Source: Oleiagrimonas sp. C23AA
Lineage (GTDB): Bacteria > Pseudomonadota > Gammaproteobacteria > Xanthomonadales > Rhodanobacteraceae
Length of the DNA: 64,000 nt
NCBI RefSeq assembly: GCF_011759385.1
Contig: NZ_JAARLY010000001.1
Coordinates: 248,001 to 312,000, forward strand
Direction of reading: 5' to 3'
Shown: positions 25,310 through 35,286 of the stretch, piece after piece
Layout of the letters: every line of letters starts with the position of its first letter
How positions within the stretch are numbered: position 1 is the first letter of the stretch
Made by a program: the position numbers and the translations under genes
The notes under the pieces: generated by a model
The model's database searches: none
The model's input: the letters and a program-made list of their open reading frames with translations, nothing else
What the model was told of the DNA's origin: nothing

Positions 25310-28300
25310 TCAGAAGTTGTAGTTCACACCCAGCTGCACGTAGCGCGGGGTCTCGTAGCTGACCGGGATCATGTAGGTCGGCGCCGCCGGGCCACCGACA
25401 CCAGCACCGTTGGAGTAGCCGTTGAGGTACTGCGTCGGGCGCTGCTGATTGAACAGGTTGAAGATCTGCGCCGTGAACTGCAGCTTGCCGTCGCCCCACT
25501 TGGGCGTATAAGTGCCGTCGACACTGACGATCTCCTGCCACGGCGTGCGACCGACCGCACCCGGCGGGCTCGGCTGACCATTGCACCAGTGGTAGGCATC
25601 GTTCGGCGGGTTGTTGTTGTAGCCGTACGGATCGGTTCCCGTCGGGCCGTAGTAACCCAGGCAGGTCTTGGGCGTGCCCGATTCGACCAGCAGATTGGCA
25701 CCGAGCAGGAATTGCGGCGTCAGCTGGTAGTAGCCATAGGCCTTGAGCACATGGGTGCGGTCGTTGGACTGCGGGCCATTGGCATAGCTCATCACCGCCT
25801 TGTTGTCCCAGTCCTCGGTCTGGCTGACGTCGGTCTGGCCGATATCAGAGCGCACCGAACCTTCGGTGTTGCCGTAGCTGCGCGAGAACACGTAATCGAC
25901 CTTGCCGTACCAGGTGCCGTCAAACGGGTGCTCCAGGTACATTTCCAGGCTGTAGTACTTGCGCTTGAGTTTGGGCATGCCCCAGGCCGACCACGGGATA
26001 TTGAGGACCTGGTAACCGCCGTTGCCGTTGGACACGTTGATCTTGGCATCACGGCCCGGGTTCATGATGTAGCAACCGGTGCTACCCAGCGCGGCCTGCG
26101 GATCGATGCCCTGGGCCGAGGCGGCATCCTCGATCACGGTGTCGTCGCAGACGTCATCCAGGTCGTTGCGCAGGTTGCGGTACATGGCCTTGGCGCCATA
26201 CACCCAGGCGTGGCCCAGGGTCTTGTCGAAGCCCAGGATGTACTCATCCTGGTATTCGGCCTTGGCGTTCTTGCTGGTCACCGTCTTCGGGTCAGGCGGC
26301 ACGCCGTACTCGTTGTTGGCCGACACGCCCGGGTAGTGGCCCTGTGGAATCTGCGTCAGTCCGGTCGGTACGCCGGTGGTTGGGTCGATGCCCGTGTAGG
26401 TGAAGTACTGGTTGGTATAAGTGCTGGCCGCGGCGCCGCGGATGGCCACATTGGCCGGCTCATCGATGTAGTAACGGCCAGCGCTACCGTAGATCTTGAA
26501 GCTGGAATCGCCATTGACGTCCCAGGTGGCGGCAACGCGCGGCGACCACTGTGGCTTGGTCAGGCGCAAGTAGGGCACACCATCGGGGTTGTAGTTGGTG
26601 AACTGGTCATCGCGAAGGCCGAGCGACAGCAGGACGCGGTCGCTCACCTGCCACTGGTCCTCGATGTACTGTGCACGCTGTGCGACACGGGCCGAGGCCG
26701 CGTTGGTGTAGATCACCTTGGACACGTAATATCCTTCGCCACCCGGCGCGCCCACCTCCGAGCCACGAAGCGTGCTGATTGGGGCACTCGGGTCGGTCGA
26801 CTGGCCGTAGTTCCAGATGTATTGGCCGGGGCCGGAATAGTTCTGGCCGATGTCGTAGGCGTGGGTATTGAGGTTGTCGATACCGGCCGTGATCGAGTGA
26901 TTGCCGATCTTGTAGTTGATGTCCAGACGGTAGTTCTGGGTGGTGTCGTGCTCGTTGGGATTTTGCAGCGAGGCAATGGTCTGGTTGCCGACGATGGTGC
27001 GGCCGCCGGTATAGGCCGGGTTTTCCGCACCGGCGTTGGCGATGTACACCGCGTCCGGATTGTAGCCAGGGGTGACCTGGTAATTGCGCTGGGTCATTTC
27101 GCCGTACAGCGCCTCGACAGTCAGGCTGTCGGTGATGTAGCCGGTGTAATGCGCCGACCACATGTCGGTGCTCTGCTTGACGTGCGTGTCACCGCCCAGG
27201 TAGGCACCGGCAACGCCCTTGTCGCTGCCAGGCTGGTAGGTGTAGGCGTAGTTGTTGCCCGAGTATTCGTGCTTGTTGGACACCCCTGTCAACTCAAGGA
27301 TGTTGTTGTCATTGATATTCCAGTCGATCTTGCCGTACCACTTCGGGTTGGTGTAGTGCGAGCGAGTCTGGGTCTGGGCGATGGTGCCGGTCTGATTGTC
27401 GACCGCGCCGTTGTAGGTGTTGCTGAAGCGGCGTTCGGCCTCGACGGCACCAAAGATGAACAGCTTGTCCTTGATCAGGGGGCCGCCGAAATAGGCATCG
27501 GCGGTGCCGGTGGTGCCCTTGTTGTTGTCCTTGCGGTACTGGTAAATCTGACCCTGGCGCGAATTGGCGCCGGTACCGTATTCGGGGCCGGTCGGGTAGT
27601 AGGTATTGCGCTCATCGGCACGGGCAAAATCCGGCTGCCACAAGAGCTGGCCACCGAAGTGCCAGGTGTTGGTGCCGCGCTTGCCGACCATGTTAAGCAC
27701 GCCGCCGTCGGAGCGGCCGTATTTGGCGCCGTAGCCACCGGTCAGCACCTGCTCCTGGTCGATGGCACCGTAGGGCAGGGTCAGTCCACCAAAGTTGTGC
27801 AACGGGTCGGTGGTGTTGAAGCCGTTGATGTAATAGGCATTCTCGGCAATCGACGAGCCGCCGAAGGAGACCAGTGGGCTGCCGGTGGGGCCGGTGAAGT
27901 AGCCGCTGCCGGCGTTGACGCCCGGGGCCAGCTGCGCCACCGCCTCGGCCGAACGCTGCAGCGGTAGTTTGGCCAGCTGCTGCGAGGTGACCACGGTGCG
28001 CGAGTCAAAGCCGCTGACGTCGATCGGCGGCATGGCGCTGGCCGACACGGTGACCTGCGACAGGCCCTGCGCATTGGCGCTGGACGGACCGGTGAACGAC
28101 ACATTGCTGCCCGCGCCGACGGTCAGCTGGATGTTCTTCTGCGTCTGCACGGTGGTGCCGTTCTGCATCAGCGTCACGGTGTAGCTCCCCAGCGGCAGTG
28201 AGCTGGCCGAGTAGCGTCCGTCCTTGCCTACCGACACCGTGCGGGTGACGCCGGTGCTGGCGTTGGAAATGACCACCGATTCACCGGACGCAACCGGTGC

Positions 28301-28453
28301 GGTACCAAAGATGGTGCCTGTGGTGGACTGGGCGTGGGCCAATGGCGCGCCAGCCAGGCTGGCAAGGCCGATGGCGCCGGCGATGGCCAGCGTCAGGGCC
28401 GAATGCGGCAGCGCACGCCGCAGGCGGCGTGTGGAAACCTTCACTAGAGTCAT
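25310..28453 (-). CDS. Oar-type TonB-dependent outer-membrane receptor
   Basis: 1047 residues. Signal peptide to A-H-A41, then a carboxypeptidase-regulatory-like beta domain (about 43-115, G-Y-Y/T-V pattern S-L-P-L-G-S-Y-T-V-T-L), a plug (about 140-260, with F-N-T-T-D-P and G-G-V-L-N-M-V-G-K-R-G-T-N) and a long beta-barrel ending Y-V-Q-L-G-V-N-Y-N-F, with the terminal Phe expected for BAM-dependent insertion. Oar-like receptors import large or complex substrates (peptides, glycans) or help surface signalling; the ligand is unknown. ATG 28453 has GGGGAG nine bases upstream. A U-run terminator follows. The 608-bp upstream region holds dyad repeats that may regulate it. Confidence 0.93.
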   Translation of the reverse strand: MTLVKVSTRRLRRALPHSALTLAIAGAIGLASLAGAPLAHAQSTTGTIFGTAPVASGESVVISNASTGVTRTVSVGKDGRYSASSLPLGSYTVTLMQNGTTVQTQKNIQLTVGAGSNVSFTGPSSANAQGLSQVTVSASAMPPIDVSGFDSRTVVTSQQLAKLPLQRSAEAVAQLAPGVNAGSGYFTGPTGSPLVSFGGSSIAENAYYINGFNTTDPLHNFGGLTLPYGAIDQEQVLTGGYGAKYGRSDGGVLNMVGKRGTNTWHFGGQLLWQPDFARADERNTYYPTGPEYGTGANSRQGQIYQYRKDNNKGTTGTADAYFGGPLIKDKLFIFGAVEAERRFSNTYNGAVDNQTGTIAQTQTRSHYTNPKWYGKIDWNINDNNILELTGVSNKHEYSGNNYAYTYQPGSDKGVAGAYLGGDTHVKQSTDMWSAHYTGYITDSLTVEALYGEMTQRNYQVTPGYNPDAVYIANAGAENPAYTGGRTIVGNQTIASLQNPNEHDTTQNYRLDINYKIGNHSITAGIDNLNTHAYDIGQNYSGPGQYIWNYGQSTDPSAPISTLRGSEVGAPGGEGYYVSKVIYTNAASARVAQRAQYIEDQWQVSDRVLLSLGLRDDQFTNYNPDGVPYLRLTKPQWSPRVAATWDVNGDSSFKIYGSAGRYYIDEPANVAIRGAAASTYTNQYFTYTGIDPTTGVPTGLTQIPQGHYPGVSANNEYGVPPDPKTVTSKNAKAEYQDEYILGFDKTLGHAWVYGAKAMYRNLRNDLDDVCDDTVIEDAASAQGIDPQAALGSTGCYIMNPGRDAKINVSNGNGGYQVLNIPWSAWGMPKLKRKYYSLEMYLEHPFDGTWYGKVDYVFSRSYGNTEGSVRSDIGQTDVSQTEDWDNKAVMSYANGPQSNDRTHVLKAYGYYQLTPQFLLGANLLVESGTPKTCLGYYGPTGTDPYGYNNNPPNDAYHWCNGQPSPPGAVGRTPWQEIVSVDGTYTPKWGDGKLQFTAQIFNLFNQQRPTQYLNGYSNGAGVGGPAAPTYMIPVSYETPRYVQLGVNYNF

Positions 28454-29061
28454 CAGGTGCTACTCCCCAGCATGTGGTGAATGCGGCCACGAATGAGGCG
28501 TGGCCAAGCAAAGCGAATGCCGAAAATGGCGGGAAGGCCGCATGGCGCCACGCAGGCTAAAAAAGGGGAACCTGCGTCACGACCGGCGGTCGTAACCTGA
28601 GGGCAATGCATGGGGAAGCTCAGTCGCCGCCTCCAACGGTGACTGGCGGACCGGCGGTGCATCGTGTGTCACAGGCCGCGGCGCGGATGGCGAAGCGGAC
28701 GACTTGGACGTATGGACGTCTGCAAGGCGATACCTGTGGCATCGATGATTGGCCGACCCATCCTCCTGTCATGACATCGTGACCTCGGCATCGAAAGTAC
28801 GCCTGTCGATGACAGAATGTCAACAAGATGTTTACACTTTTCTACGCCGCACCGCTGGGGTTGCTTTTGGCGAGATATCAGGCGCTGCGGCACCTGGCGG
28901 AGGCCGGAAACAGCCGGGTCGGCATTGTCCGCAGGGGTAAAACGCAGCCGTCGAAGATCGGTTGACAGTGGCCTGCAAGGGCCGCGAAAAAGCAGGGGCG
29001 CGTCGGGCCGCCGGTCTCGTTTGGGTTAGGCTAGGCGGCCCATCCATGGCAGCCCCGGCAC
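28454..29061. other. 608-bp intergenic region between divergent receptor and methyltransferase genes
   Basis: No convincing gene is seen. Short open frames here lack ribosome sites and have poor third-position bias. The region is notable for clustered TGTCA/TGACA dyads at 28768-28823 and for a locally AT-richer stretch (about 28790-28870) where promoters of either side would be expected. TTGACA on the minus strand (28827-28822) is a possible -35 element, but I could not find a well-spaced -10. Confidence 0.5.
28768..28823. promoter_or_regulatory. Cluster of TGTCA/TGACA inverted repeats, candidate operator
   Basis: TGTCATGACA (28768-28777) is a perfect 10-bp palindrome. CTGTC-GAT-GACAG (28804-28816) and TGACA-GAA-TGTCA (28811-28823) are two overlapping dyads sharing one half-site. 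Five TGTC-type half-sites within 56 bp in a promoter region suggest binding of a dimeric regulator, which I cannot name. Confidence 0.4.
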
Positions 29062-29694
29062 ATGAGCGGCAAGATTTACGACCAGGCTTACTTCGACAAG
29101 TGGTATCGCGACCCGGCCCACGCGGTGGCCTCGCCGGCCGAGCTCAAGCGCAAGGTGGCGATGGTGCTGGCTCAGGCCGAGTTCTACCTCGGGCGTTCGG
29201 TACGCACCGTGCTGGATGTGGGCTGCGGGGAAGGGCGCTGGCGCGCACCACTGCGCAAGCTGCGCCCGAATATCGACTATCGCGGACTCGACGCCAGCCA
29301 GTACGTGGCCATGCGCTATGCGCGCAGCCGGAATATTGGCCTGGCGCGATTCGGCCAGCTTGGGCAGCTACGCTTTGAGCACGCTTTCGACCTGATCATC
29401 TGTACCGACGTGTTGCACTATCTGGCGCCCTCGGAAATTCGCGAAGGGCTCGCCGGTTTCGATGAGTTGCTGGAAGGCCTGGCGTTTCTTGAGGTCTACA
29501 CCATGCGTGATGATGTCGCCGGCGACCGGCAGGGCTTCAAGGCGCGCTCGCCACGCTGGTATCTGCAGGCCTTTGCCGAGGTGGGCCTGATGCCGGTGGG
29601 ATCGCATTGCTATTTGAGTCCGCGCCTGATGCGCAAGGTGGCGGCATTGGAATGCCCGGCACTGGTGCCGCCGGCGCGGGGACGCCGGCGCTAG
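29062..29694 (+). CDS. Class I SAM-dependent methyltransferase
   Basis: 210 residues. Motif I is V-L-D-V-G-C-G-E-G-R-W (about 50-60), motif II is Y-R-G-L-D-A-S near 73-79, and F-D-L-I-I-C-T-D-V-L-H-Y-L near 109-121 is motif IV/post-IV, all of the Methyltransf_11/25 type. The end is Arg-rich and may be disordered. Cytoplasmic. The acceptor is unknown. There is no strong ribosome site before ATG 29062 (sequence GGCAC). It is the only gene on the plus strand here, with a convergent small gene ending nine bases after its stop. Confidence 0.85.
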   Translation: MSGKIYDQAYFDKWYRDPAHAVASPAELKRKVAMVLAQAEFYLGRSVRTVLDVGCGEGRWRAPLRKLRPNIDYRGLDASQYVAMRYARSRNIGLARFGQLGQLRFEHAFDLIICTDVLHYLAPSEIREGLAGFDELLEGLAFLEVYTMRDDVAGDRQGFKARSPRWYLQAFAEVGLMPVGSHCYLSPRLMRKVAALECPALVPPARGRRR

Positions 29695-29703
29695 CGTGGC
29701 GGT

Positions 29704-30153
29704 CTAGATGGCGGCCTGCGGCGGATAGGTCAGGCGTTCGATGCCGGCGGTGAGATAACGCCGTGCGAATACCGGGTGGAAGCGCTCCACTGCCTTGTGC
29801 ACACGCTCGATGCGTTCGTCATCGGGCGTATAGACGAAAACAAAAGCGCCGCCGTTACGGGCGTGCTTGATGTCGTCCTCGATGTAGCCGGCTTCGGTGC
29901 CGACGACTCGGGCGATTTTTTCCTGCATGTGGTCGAGCCAGTTGGCATCGTCCTGAGACTCGACCTCCTCGACCACGAAGCGCCCCGAGGCGGCGGCCAC
30001 GTCTTCATCGGGAAAGCCCGCCTCGCCAATCAGCATGTGCTCCACTTCCTTGGCGCGCTCGAAGTCCTCGAACGCCATCATGGTGTAGTGGATCGGGTAG
30101 AACAGACCGAACGAGGAATCGTGTTCCTTGAAGAAGTCCCAGCGATGTTCCAT
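29704..30153 (-). CDS. Unknown soluble protein
   Basis: 149 residues from ATG 30153 (AAGGAG seven bases upstream); the open frame extends 14 codons more without a ribosome site. The protein is acidic and contains H-Y-T-M-M-A-F-E-D-F-E-R-A-K-E-V-E-H-M-L near 22-41 and N-G-G-A-F-V-F-V-Y-T-P-D-D-E-R near 99-113, a beta-alpha-beta rhythm with two similar halves that may be a duplicated ferredoxin-like (GlnB- or general-stress-type) fold. I do not recognise the family. No signal peptide or membrane segment. The next gene on the strand, a CPBP protease, starts 900 bases upstream, so it is probably transcribed alone or at the end of that transcript. Confidence 0.65.
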   Translation of the reverse strand: MEHRWDFFKEHDSSFGLFYPIHYTMMAFEDFERAKEVEHMLIGEAGFPDEDVAAASGRFVVEEVESQDDANWLDHMQEKIARVVGTEAGYIEDDIKHARNGGAFVFVYTPDDERIERVHKAVERFHPVFARRYLTAGIERLTYPPQAAI

Positions 30154-30226
30154 GGCGTGCTCCTTGTGATGGCAGCGTACGTCGAATGAGGACATGCTAG
30201 GTCAGCGCAAATGAACGTGCACTGCC

Positions 30227-31054
30227 TCAGCTGCCGTGCAGCATGTGCACCACCACGCCGATCATGGCCACGGCGTTGAAGGTCATGTGCGCGGCCATGC
30301 CCGGATACAGCGACTGGTGACGCAGGCGCAGCCAGATGGCCGCACTGCCGAGTAAGGTAACGCCTACCAGCACGGAAACATGCCCGCCCACGCCGAGCAG
30401 ATGCGCGGCGGCAAAGACAAGCGTCACCGTCACCGCAGCCGGCAGTGCGCGCATGCGCCGGCCCAGCCCTGACATCAATACGCCGCGAAACACCACTTCC
30501 TCGGTGAACGGTACCAGCAACACCAGCAGCGCCAGAATGGCCGGCCCGGCAATCCAGGCCGTGGCGGTCGGCAGGTTGTACAGCGCCTGCATGATGTCCT
30601 GGCGTGGCGGATGCATGCCGTTGATCAGTACCGTCGCACCTATACCGATGATCTGCGCAGCCAAGCCCATCCCCATCCCCTGCACGAGGGCACCACGGGT
30701 GCTGCGTACCATGCCGATTCCGGGCAAGGTGCCGAGCGACCACAGCGTCGGCCAGCGCCGGCGTACGTAGATCAATGAGAACACACAGGCCGCAAGAATC
30801 GAGGTCAGGCCAAAAGCAGCTTTGATGCCGGGAACGTCCATGCCGTGTTGGGGATCATGGGCATGCGCGACTGCCCAGGCGAACCCCAGCACGGCGCCGA
30901 CCACCAGCGGCACCAGGAACAGGTACATCAGCACCACGAACAGGGCGCGACCTGGCCCCGGCGGTGGTGTGGCGCTGGTTTGCTTAAGTTGCGGCGGGGC
31001 GCCACTGTCCGGCAGTGCAGGGTGGGTATCGATGCTTGGTGCCTGCTCGCTCAT
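30227..31054 (-). CDS. CPBP-family intramembrane glutamic endopeptidase
   Basis: 275 residues from ATG 31054 (AAGGA eight bases upstream). Seven or so hydrophobic segments follow a Pro-rich cytoplasmic start. The catalytic motifs of the Abi/CPBP family are present: E185-E186-V-V-F-R190, H218 in A-A-A-H-L-L, and H256-M-T-F-N260. Rce1-like members cleave prenylated proteins in eukaryotes; bacterial ones are linked to bacteriocin immunity and membrane protein maturation. The substrate here is unknown. No bacteriocin gene is next to it. Confidence 0.88.
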   Translation of the reverse strand: MSEQAPSIDTHPALPDSGAPPQLKQTSATPPPGPGRALFVVLMYLFLVPLVVGAVLGFAWAVAHAHDPQHGMDVPGIKAAFGLTSILAACVFSLIYVRRRWPTLWSLGTLPGIGMVRSTRGALVQGMGMGLAAQIIGIGATVLINGMHPPRQDIMQALYNLPTATAWIAGPAILALLVLLVPFTEEVVFRGVLMSGLGRRMRALPAAVTVTLVFAAAHLLGVGGHVSVLVGVTLLGSAAIWLRLRHQSLYPGMAAHMTFNAVAMIGVVVHMLHGS

Positions 31055-31187
31055 GCCTGTCCTTGCCCTGTTGTCCTTGAGTTTTGGACTATACGGAGCG
31101 CACGCGACGGGCGGCAACCGCGGCGAGCTTGCCTGTATAGTGGCGGCCTGACTTTAAGGAGGATGCTGGCGCGCAGCGCGTCGACCC

Positions 31188-32759
31188 ATGTTTGCTTTCG
31201 ACTGGCTTGCCGACCCGACCGCCTGGGCCGGTCTCTTCACCCTGGTGGTGCTGGAGATCGTGCTGGGCATCGACAATCTCGTATTCATTGCCATCCTGGC
31301 CGACAAGCTGCCGGCGCGCGAACGTGACCGTGCGCGGCTGAGCGGCCTGGGCCTGGCCCTCTTGATGCGCCTGGTGATGCTGGCCGCGATGTCGTGGCTG
31401 GTGCGCCTGACCGATCCCATCGTGCAATGGCGCCAATTCTCGCTGTCCTGGCGCGACATCATCCTGGTGGCGGGCGGCCTGTTCCTGTTGTTCAAGGCCA
31501 CGCTGGAACTGCACGATCGCCTGGAAGGTGGCGATGAGCACAGTGGTCGAAACCGCGTCAGTGCCGGCTTCTGGGTGGTGGTTACGCAGATCGTGATCCT
31601 GGATGCGGTGTTTTCGCTCGATTCGGTGATCACCGCCGTGGGCATGGTCGATCACTTGAGCATCATGATGATCGCCGTGGTCATCGCCATGGCATTGATG
31701 ATCCTGGCCAGCAAGCCGCTGACGGCCTTCGTCAATGCGCGTCCCACCGTTATCATACTTTGCCTCAGCTTCCTGCTGATGATCGGCTTCAGTCTGGTGG
31801 CCGAGGGCTTCGGTTTCCATATCCCGAAGGGCTACCTGTATGCGGCAATCGGTTTCTCAATCCTGATCGAGGTGTTCAATCAGGTGGCGCGGCGCAACCA
31901 CGACCGCAGTCTGTTTGCCGGTGCGCTGACGCTGCGTGACCGTACCTCCGAGGCGGTGCTGCGCATGCTCGGTGCCGGTCGCGACAAGCCGCCGCCGGAC
32001 GATCGCGAGCCCCATCCGGAGGGTGGCGAGGATGCGCCGATGTTCGGTGTCGAGGAGCGCGCCATGGTGCAGGGCGTGCTGGATCTGGCGCAGCGTCCGG
32101 TGCGCACCATCATGACGCCGCGTCACGAGATGGACTGGCTGGATATCGAGGACGATGCCGACGTGCTGCGGGAGGCCGCTGCCAGCACCCATCACTGGCT
32201 GCCGGTGGCACGTGGTGATCTGGACCAGTTGCTGGGTGTGACACGCGCCCGCGACGTGGTCGCCGATGTGTTGCAGCACGGTCGCATCGACGAGAACGCC
32301 AGTGTGCGCAAGCCGCTGACGGTGCTCGAGTCGCTCAGCGTTTTGCGTCTGATCGAAGAATTCCGCAAGTCGCCCCTGCAGGTGGCGCTGGTGGTGGATG
32401 AATACGGCAGCATCGAGGGCATCGTCACTCCGACTGACGTGCTTGAAGTGATCGCCGGTGAGTTCCCCCAGGCCGAGGGCGAGGAGCCTTCGGCGGTGGC
32501 CGAAGCCGAGGGCAGCTGGCTATTCGATGGCGGTATCGACCTGCGTCGCGTCGAGCACCTGATCGAGCGCCGGCTGCCGGCCGAGGACGGCTTCGGCTCG
32601 CTGGCCGGCTTCGTGCTTGACCGGATGGCGCGCCTGCCCTCGCCGGGTGATCGTTTGCTGCACGAGGACATGATGCTGGAGGTGGTGGATATGGACGGCG
32701 CGCGCATCCAGCGTGTGCGGGTCAGCCTGATGGACGCCCCCGAGGCTGACGGCGACTGA
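31188..32759 (+). CDS. TerC-type membrane protein with CBS pair and CorC domain (YoaE/YegH-like)
   Basis: 523 residues. The first 220 residues form a TerC domain with seven hydrophobic helices and the conserved V-L-G-I-D-N-L-V-F (near 26-34) and [12 protein letters not shown] (acidic metal-site residues). Then two CBS domains (about 290-410, including V-R-T-I-M-T-P-R and [12 protein letters not shown]) and a C-terminal CorC_HlyC domain (about 430-515). The combination is known from E. coli YoaE and YegH. TerC proteins are linked to manganese or other metal export at the inner membrane. ATG 31188 follows a weak site. A strong terminator follows. Confidence 0.92.
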   Translation: MFAFDWLADPTAWAGLFTLVVLEIVLGIDNLVFIAILADKLPARERDRARLSGLGLALLMRLVMLAAMSWLVRLTDPIVQWRQFSLSWRDIILVAGGLFLLFKATLELHDRLEGGDEHSGRNRVSAGFWVVVTQIVILDAVFSLDSVITAVGMVDHLSIMMIAVVIAMALMILASKPLTAFVNARPTVIILCLSFLLMIGFSLVAEGFGFHIPKGYLYAAIGFSILIEVFNQVARRNHDRSLFAGALTLRDRTSEAVLRMLGAGRDKPPPDDREPHPEGGEDAPMFGVEERAMVQGVLDLAQRPVRTIMTPRHEMDWLDIEDDADVLREAAASTHHWLPVARGDLDQLLGVTRARDVVADVLQHGRIDENASVRKPLTVLESLSVLRLIEEFRKSPLQVALVVDEYGSIEGIVTPTDVLEVIAGEFPQAEGEEPSAVAEAEGSWLFDGGIDLRRVEHLIERRLPAEDGFGSLAGFVLDRMARLPSPGDRLLHEDMMLEVVDMDGARIQRVRVSLMDAPEADGD

Positions 32760-32784
32760 GTCTTTGGCCCCGCAAGGCATAAAA

Positions 32785-32815
32785 AAAGGGCGCCCCACGG
32801 GGCGCCCTTTTTCGT
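32785..32815. terminator. Strong hairpin terminator after the TerC-type gene
   Basis: 12-bp perfect stem, AAAGGGCGCCCC (32785-32796) and GGGGCGCCCTTT (32799-32810), with T-run to 32812 on the plus strand and a long A-run to the left, so it can stop transcription from both sides. The loop is very small unless the innermost pairs open. Confidence 0.8.
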
Positions 32816-32832
32816 CAACAGTGATGCGCGAT

Positions 32833-33243
32833 TCATGGAGCAATCATCAGCGCGCGGATCACGCCGACCAACGCCATGACCAGCAGCACCACCCAGAGCA
32901 GGCTGGCGACCACGAAGGGTGCCTCGCGGCTGGCCGGACGCCGCGCGTAGGCCACCGCATACCAGGCGCGGGCCAGCACCCACAACAGGCCCAGGGCACC
33001 GGCCAGGGTCGGGTTGGAGTAACGCGCCGCCAGCCACAGCGTGGGCAGGAACATCACCACCGACTCGACGGTATTGGCCTGTACGCGGAAGATGGCCTCG
33101 AACGCCGGGTGACCGGTGATAGCTGGCGCCTTGATGCCGTAACGCCCGCGTGCGCGCGCCACGGCGTACATCACTGCGGCCAGAAGAAGGACCACCGCCA
33201 GCACGGCCAGTGCCGGCAGCTGGGTCATCGAAAGTGCATGCAT
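32833..33243 (-). CDS. MAPEG-family small membrane protein
   Basis: 136 residues from ATG 33243 with a GGGGA site upstream; M at 33228 is an alternative. Four hydrophobic helices; I-T-G-H-P-A-F-E-A-I-F-R-V-Q-A-N-T-V-E-S near 42-60 is the MAPEG signature (R-x-x-x-A-N-x-x-E). Family members range from glutathione transferases of the membrane to proteins without known activity. It likely sits in the inner membrane. It is convergent with the TerC-type gene and followed by its shared terminator. Confidence 0.85.
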   Translation of the reverse strand: MHALSMTQLPALAVLAVVLLLAAVMYAVARARGRYGIKAPAITGHPAFEAIFRVQANTVESVVMFLPTLWLAARYSNPTLAGALGLLWVLARAWYAVAYARRPASREAPFVVASLLWVVLLVMALVGVIRALMIAP

Positions 33244-33322
33244 GCAAGGAGTCCCCTGAAAATGGCAGATCGCATCATGCCGTGATGGTGCGCGGGCCGC
33301 CAGCGGCGGCCCGCGCGTACAT

Positions 33323-35044
33323 TCAGCCTTCCTGCTGAATCGGTGGTTTGGCCGATGACTCCGGACCCAGCGGTTCGGCCAGGTGCGCTTCCACACGTTC
33401 GGTGGGCAGACGGAATTTCAGTGCCATCCACATCACGAAGGCCGAGAACAGGCCGATCACGATCACCGCCTCGCCAAAGTCGAACAGCATCAGGTTACCG
33501 GCATGTTCGGAGGCTTCCGGATATGAGCCCAGGTAGCTGATCACCATCAGCCCGGCCAGCCATACCACCACCCAGGCGCCGGCCTTGAGCTCGAGCTTCG
33601 GGGTCTGGCCACGATAGCGTGCCTCATGGATGACCAGCACCACGTAGCCGATCAGCACCGCGATACCAAGCTTCCAGTCGGTGGACCAGCCCGACCAGTA
33701 CACGATCAGGTTGGAGGAAAGGAACGCCAGGTAGGCAATCACGTGTACCCATGGCAGCGTGAACGGTCGTTGCTGCCGTGGCAGCTGGCGGCGCATGGCC
33801 AGCAGTGCCAGCGGTCCCGAGCCAAACGAAAGCACCGTGGCCGAGGTCACGAAGCCGACCAGCTTCTGCCAGCCGGGGAAGGGCAGGAAGAAGATCAGCC
33901 CGACGATGAAAGTCAGGATCACGCTGACCCACGGCACGCCGCGCTCGGACACCTTGGCCAGCGATTTGGGCGCGTTGCCGTTGCGGCCCATGGCGTAGGC
34001 AATGCGTGCAGTCACCGTGGTGTAGATCAGGCCGGTGTCGGCGGGCGAGATGAACGCATCGACGTATAGCAGGACCGCCAGCCAGGTCAGGCCCATCACT
34101 TCGGCCAGCGCCGCCAGCGGACCGTAGGTGGCGGCAATGTTGTCCAGACCACCGGAGAAACTGGTGCCGATGTGCGCCCAACCGTTGACCAGTGCCTTCT
34201 CCGGCAGCGCGCCGATGAAGGCCACCTGCAGGGCAACGTAGATCACGGCCGTGATCAGTACCGAGCCGATCACCGCGATCGGCACGTTGCGCTTGGGGTT
34301 GCTGGTCTCGCCGGCCAACTCCACACCCTGGCGAAAGCCCAGGTAGGAGAACACGATACCCGCCGTGGCGATGGAGGCGAATACGCCGCTCCAGCCGAAC
34401 GGCATGAAGCCGCCGCCGTGGGCCGAGTCCATATTGCCGCTGTGGAAGTTGGCGCCATGGAAGGCGGTAAACAGGAACACCACCACCACCAGCGTGATGA
34501 TGATCAGCTTCCACCACACCAGCGCATTATTAAGCCGCGCGAACCAGCGGATGCCGACCACATTGATCAGGCTGAAAAGACCCAGCAGGCCAGCGGCGAC
34601 GAAAAAGCCGGCGGTGGTCAGCACCGGCACGCCATCCTGCAGATGCTGCAGCCAGGGCAGGTAATTGGTCGAATACTGCAGGGCAGCCTCCACCTCGATG
34701 GAGGTGGTCGAGGCCACCGCCAGCCAGGTAATCCAGCCCAGCGTGTAACTGGCGAACGAGCCGAAAGCGTAGTGCGGGAAGCGCACCACGCCGCCGGAAA
34801 CCGGGAACATGGTGCCCAGCTCGGCGTAGCACAGGCCGATGAGGATGATCATTACGCCGCCGATGGCCCAGGCCAGGATCGACGCCGGGCCGGCAATCTG
34901 CGCCGCGCTCAGGGCACCGAACAGCCAGCCTGAGCCAATGATGGAACCGACTGCGGTGAACAGCAGGCCGACGATGCCCACATCGCGTTTCAGGCGGCTG
35001 TCGTCAGCGGCCTTGCGGTGGACGGTTTGACCGGAATCTTGCAT
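33323..35044 (-). CDS. APC-superfamily amino-acid permease
   Basis: 573 residues from ATG 35044, which has GGAGG nine bases upstream; the longer open frame has no site. About 12-14 membrane helices. The first holds the unwound G-S-I-I-G-S-G-W-L-F motif, the substrate loop of APC transporters, and S-Y-L-G-F-R-Q-G-V-E-L-A-G-E-T-x-N-P is the conserved TM6-7 region. It is likely an inner-membrane proton/amino-acid symporter; the substrate is unknown. The C-terminal tail is hydrophilic. The gap to the next gene at 35287 has no gene. Confidence 0.9.
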   Translation of the reverse strand: MQDSGQTVHRKAADDSRLKRDVGIVGLLFTAVGSIIGSGWLFGALSAAQIAGPASILAWAIGGVMIILIGLCYAELGTMFPVSGGVVRFPHYAFGSFASYTLGWITWLAVASTTSIEVEAALQYSTNYLPWLQHLQDGVPVLTTAGFFVAAGLLGLFSLINVVGIRWFARLNNALVWWKLIIITLVVVVFLFTAFHGANFHSGNMDSAHGGGFMPFGWSGVFASIATAGIVFSYLGFRQGVELAGETSNPKRNVPIAVIGSVLITAVIYVALQVAFIGALPEKALVNGWAHIGTSFSGGLDNIAATYGPLAALAEVMGLTWLAVLLYVDAFISPADTGLIYTTVTARIAYAMGRNGNAPKSLAKVSERGVPWVSVILTFIVGLIFFLPFPGWQKLVGFVTSATVLSFGSGPLALLAMRRQLPRQQRPFTLPWVHVIAYLAFLSSNLIVYWSGWSTDWKLGIAVLIGYVVLVIHEARYRGQTPKLELKAGAWVVVWLAGLMVISYLGSYPEASEHAGNLMLFDFGEAVIVIGLFSAFVMWMALKFRLPTERVEAHLAEPLGPESSAKPPIQQEG

Positions 35045-35286
35045 GGGCTCCTCCCCGGGAAGGTAGTGCGGCGCGTACCGGAAGAGCCAGCCGCGGCCCT
35101 TGCCTGCACGCGATGAGGCAGCCACCCGACTATGGACGGCCACCGCCGTCGATACAAGCGCGTTGCGCGTGAAGGCCGCGCATGCGGCGGGCGGCCGCTT
35201 GCTTCGAGGCGAGGGGCTTTACAAGCGCGCTGGCAGGCATAGAATGCGCTCGCTCCGCGCCGAGGGGTGCGGTCTAATTCCCATCG

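Noticed and set aside
25589-27967. 792-codon open frame antisense to the TonB-dependent receptor
   Set aside because: Val/Gly/Ala-rich translation without domains; the opposite strand encodes a complete receptor.
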